Source: Sinomonas notoginsengisoli
GTDB lineage: Bacteria > Actinomycetota > Actinomycetes > Actinomycetales > Micrococcaceae
Assembly: GCF_021554725.1 (NCBI RefSeq)
Contig: NZ_JAIZDP010000008.1
Coordinates: forward strand, 57,252-121,251
Direction of reading: 5' to 3'
DNA: 64,000 bases
The position numbers were made by a program, and so were the translations under genes. The notes beneath the pieces were generated by a model. That model was not told the origin of the DNA and did not search any database. It was given only the letters and a program-made list of their open reading frames with translations. Below, piece by piece: positions 62,475 to 64,000 of the stretch (its first letter is position 1; each line of letters starts with the position of its first letter).

Positions 62475-64000
62475 CGCGGGCGTCCCCTCACTTAGGACGT
62501 CTCATGCCTGCCCCTTCATCGCCAGTTGAAATCGTCGTCGTCGCCCAGAATAGCGAAGCTCCGATCGGCCATGCGGACCTCACCGCGAGCCGCTCCGCCG
62601 AGACCCGGATCATCGAGCTCGCCTCTCCCGGCGCCACGGTGACCCGCAGCTTCGGACCAGCCAACCGTCTCGGCGACCGCGTCCGAGGAACCTCTCTCGA
62701 ATCCTCGGGGTCAGCCCTGCTGAACTACTTCTCGATCACCGGCTTCGAGGGCAACGCAGATGAGATTGCTGCAGCGCTCGCGGCCGACGACGCAGTCGCC
62801 TCGGCTTTCGTCAAGCCGCCGGCCGAACCTCCCATTGCCCCGCCCGTCGAGGGAGCCGTGGCAGAGCGGGCCCCGGGAACGGGCGACGCCCCGCCCTCCA
62901 CCCCTGACTTCACAGGAAGCCAGGGCTACCTCGATGCGGCACCCAACGGCGTCGACGCACGATGGGCCTGGACCCGACCGGGCGGCCGCGGCGCCGGCAT
63001 CCAGATCGTGGACGTCGAGGGCGCGTGGCGCTTCACCCACGAGGACCTCCTGCAGAACCAGGGCGGGGTGATCAGCGGCCCCGAGTCGGCCGACATCGGC
63101 TGGCGCAACCACGGCACGGCCGTGATCGGAGAGTTCAGCGGCGACGACAATGGCCTCGGCATTACCGGCATCGCCCCCGATGCCAACGTCCGTGCGGTCT
63201 CGATCTTCGGCTCAGGCGGCTCCGCGGCGGCCATCCGGACGGCCGCAGACGCGCTCGGCGCTGGTGACGTGATCCTCATCGAACTGCACCGCCCCGGCCC
63301 CCGGTTCAACTTCGCGGGCCGCTCCGACCAGCTCGGCTACATCGCGGTCGAGTGGTGGCCGGACGACTTCGCGGCGATCCAGTACGCGATCGGGCGCGGG
63401 GTGATCGTGGTCGAGGCGGGCGGCAACGGTGCGGAAAACCTCGATGACGGTCTTTACGACACGCCCGCCGCGGGCTTTCCGGGGTCGTGGGCGAACCCCT
63501 TCCGTGGAGGGACTGCCGATTCCGGAGCGATCATCGTCGGTGCCGGTGCGCCGCCGTCCGGGAACTTCGGCTCCCCCCGCTCGCGCCTCGACTTCTCGAA
63601 CTACGGCTCCCGCATCGACGCCCAGGGCTGGGGCCGCGAGGTCGTGACCACGGGCTACGGCGACCTCCAGGGCGGCCCCAACGAAGACCTCTGGTACACG
63701 CAGCAGTTCAGCGGCACATCGAGCGCCTCGCCGATCGTCGTCGGCGCCGTCGCCGCCTATCAGGGAATCAACGCCGCAGGCTCGGGACGGAAGACGCCCT
63801 CCGACGTCAGGAACAGGCTCCGCACCACCGGCTCGGGCCAGACCGACGGTCCCAACGGGCCCGCCAGCCAGCGGATCGGCAGTCTGCCCGACCTGCGGGC
63901 CCTGGCGGGCGTCATCAAGGTGAAGGACATCAAGGACGCAAAGGCGGAGAAGCTCGAGAAGGTCGAGATCAAGGAAGGCAAAGAGCTCAAGCAGGAGAAG
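62471..64000 (+). CDS. S8 family (subtilisin-like) serine protease, partial
   Basis: The gene runs off the window end; 510 residues are visible. The catalytic triad is Asp181 (IQIVDVEGAW), His214 (RNHGTAVIGEF) and Ser417 (SGTSSASPIVVGA). Asp181 is followed by VEG, unlike the usual DTG. No signal peptide is seen, so it may act in the cytoplasm or be exported by another route. The N-terminal 150 residues hold a beta-rich domain (SPVEIVVVAQNSEAPIGHAD). The visible C-terminus is Lys/Glu-rich and may be coiled coil. The start overlaps the small I9-like gene (ATGA); Met12 is an alternative. Confidence 0.88.
   Translation, partial: MTRASPHLGRLMPAPSSPVEIVVVAQNSEAPIGHADLTASRSAETRIIELASPGATVTRSFGPANRLGDRVRGTSLESSGSALLNYFSITGFEGNADEIAAALAADDAVASAFVKPPAEPPIAPPVEGAVAERAPGTGDAPPSTPDFTGSQGYLDAAPNGVDARWAWTRPGGRGAGIQIVDVEGAWRFTHEDLLQNQGGVISGPESADIGWRNHGTAVIGEFSGDDNGLGITGIAPDANVRAVSIFGSGGSAAAIRTAADALGAGDVILIELHRPGPRFNFAGRSDQLGYIAVEWWPDDFAAIQYAIGRGVIVVEAGGNGAENLDDGLYDTPAAGFPGSWANPFRGGTADSGAIIVGAGAPPSGNFGSPRSRLDFSNYGSRIDAQGWGREVVTTGYGDLQGGPNEDLWYTQQFSGTSSASPIVVGAVAAYQGINAAGSGRKTPSDVRNRLRTTGSGQTDGPNGPASQRIGSLPDLRALAGVIKVKDIKDAKAEKLEKVEIKEGKELKQEK

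Overview
The window is high-GC actinobacterial DNA that best fits the family Micrococcaceae (Arthrobacter or Sinomonas relatives). Reasons: the Tad/Flp pilus locus has the actinobacterial order (Ssd, TadA, TadB, TadC, DUF4244 pilin, TadE); MarP protease and a Crp/GlxR-type regulator are neighbours; many genes start without a ribosome site 6-9 nt after a TANNNT -10 box (leaderless mRNAs); and GTG/TTG starts and ATGA/GTGA stop-start overlaps are common. The genus is inferred, not proven.

Region 1 (about 235-8451) is an integrated 8.2 kb satellite-like element. It splits the DUF4244 pilin gene of the Tad locus, and joining the host sequence across 13-bp att-like sites restores the pilin reading frame exactly. 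The element carries a large serine recombinase, an excisionase-like HTH protein, a small replication-initiator-like protein beside an AT-rich/repeat region, a lone HK97-type major capsid protein with no terminase, portal or tail genes, an AbiV-like abortive infection protein, and a three-gene toxin-antitoxin-chaperone (HigB-HigA-SecB-like) module. It looks like a minimal capsid-bearing phage satellite with defence cargo.

Region 2 (1-234 and 8446-12868) is the interrupted Tad/Flp pilus locus. Region 3 (12989-35051) is housekeeping: a decayed exonuclease/DNA polymerase, a WXG100-like secreted protein, NudL, endonuclease III, acetyl-CoA synthetase, a double cupredoxin, AroQ, MarP, Crp, Rid protein, a class A penicillin-binding protein, a phosphoesterase, two ABC exporter halves (the second with an in-frame amber codon) and tRNA-Pro(CGG).

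Region 4 (35118-36785) holds a 60-residue secreted peptide with two identical nonapeptides, divergent from an XRE-TPR regulator. It is a candidate peptide-signalling pair. Region 5 (36778-42249) has purC-purD, an asparaginase, an SCP-like protein, an SDR and small proteins.

Region 6 (42422-62070) is a purine/ureide and glyoxylate catabolic island: an IclR regulator, malic enzyme, malate synthase, a DUF6986 aldolase-like protein, AllE, Hyi-GlxR-Gcl-GlxK-AllB, and UraD-UraH-uricase followed by a frameshifted NCS2 permease. Together these take urate to allantoin, then through ureidoglycine and glyoxylate to glycerate or malate/pyruvate. Shared promoter motifs suggest common control. The window ends in a protease pair: a small I9-like protein and an S8 subtilase cut by the window edge.
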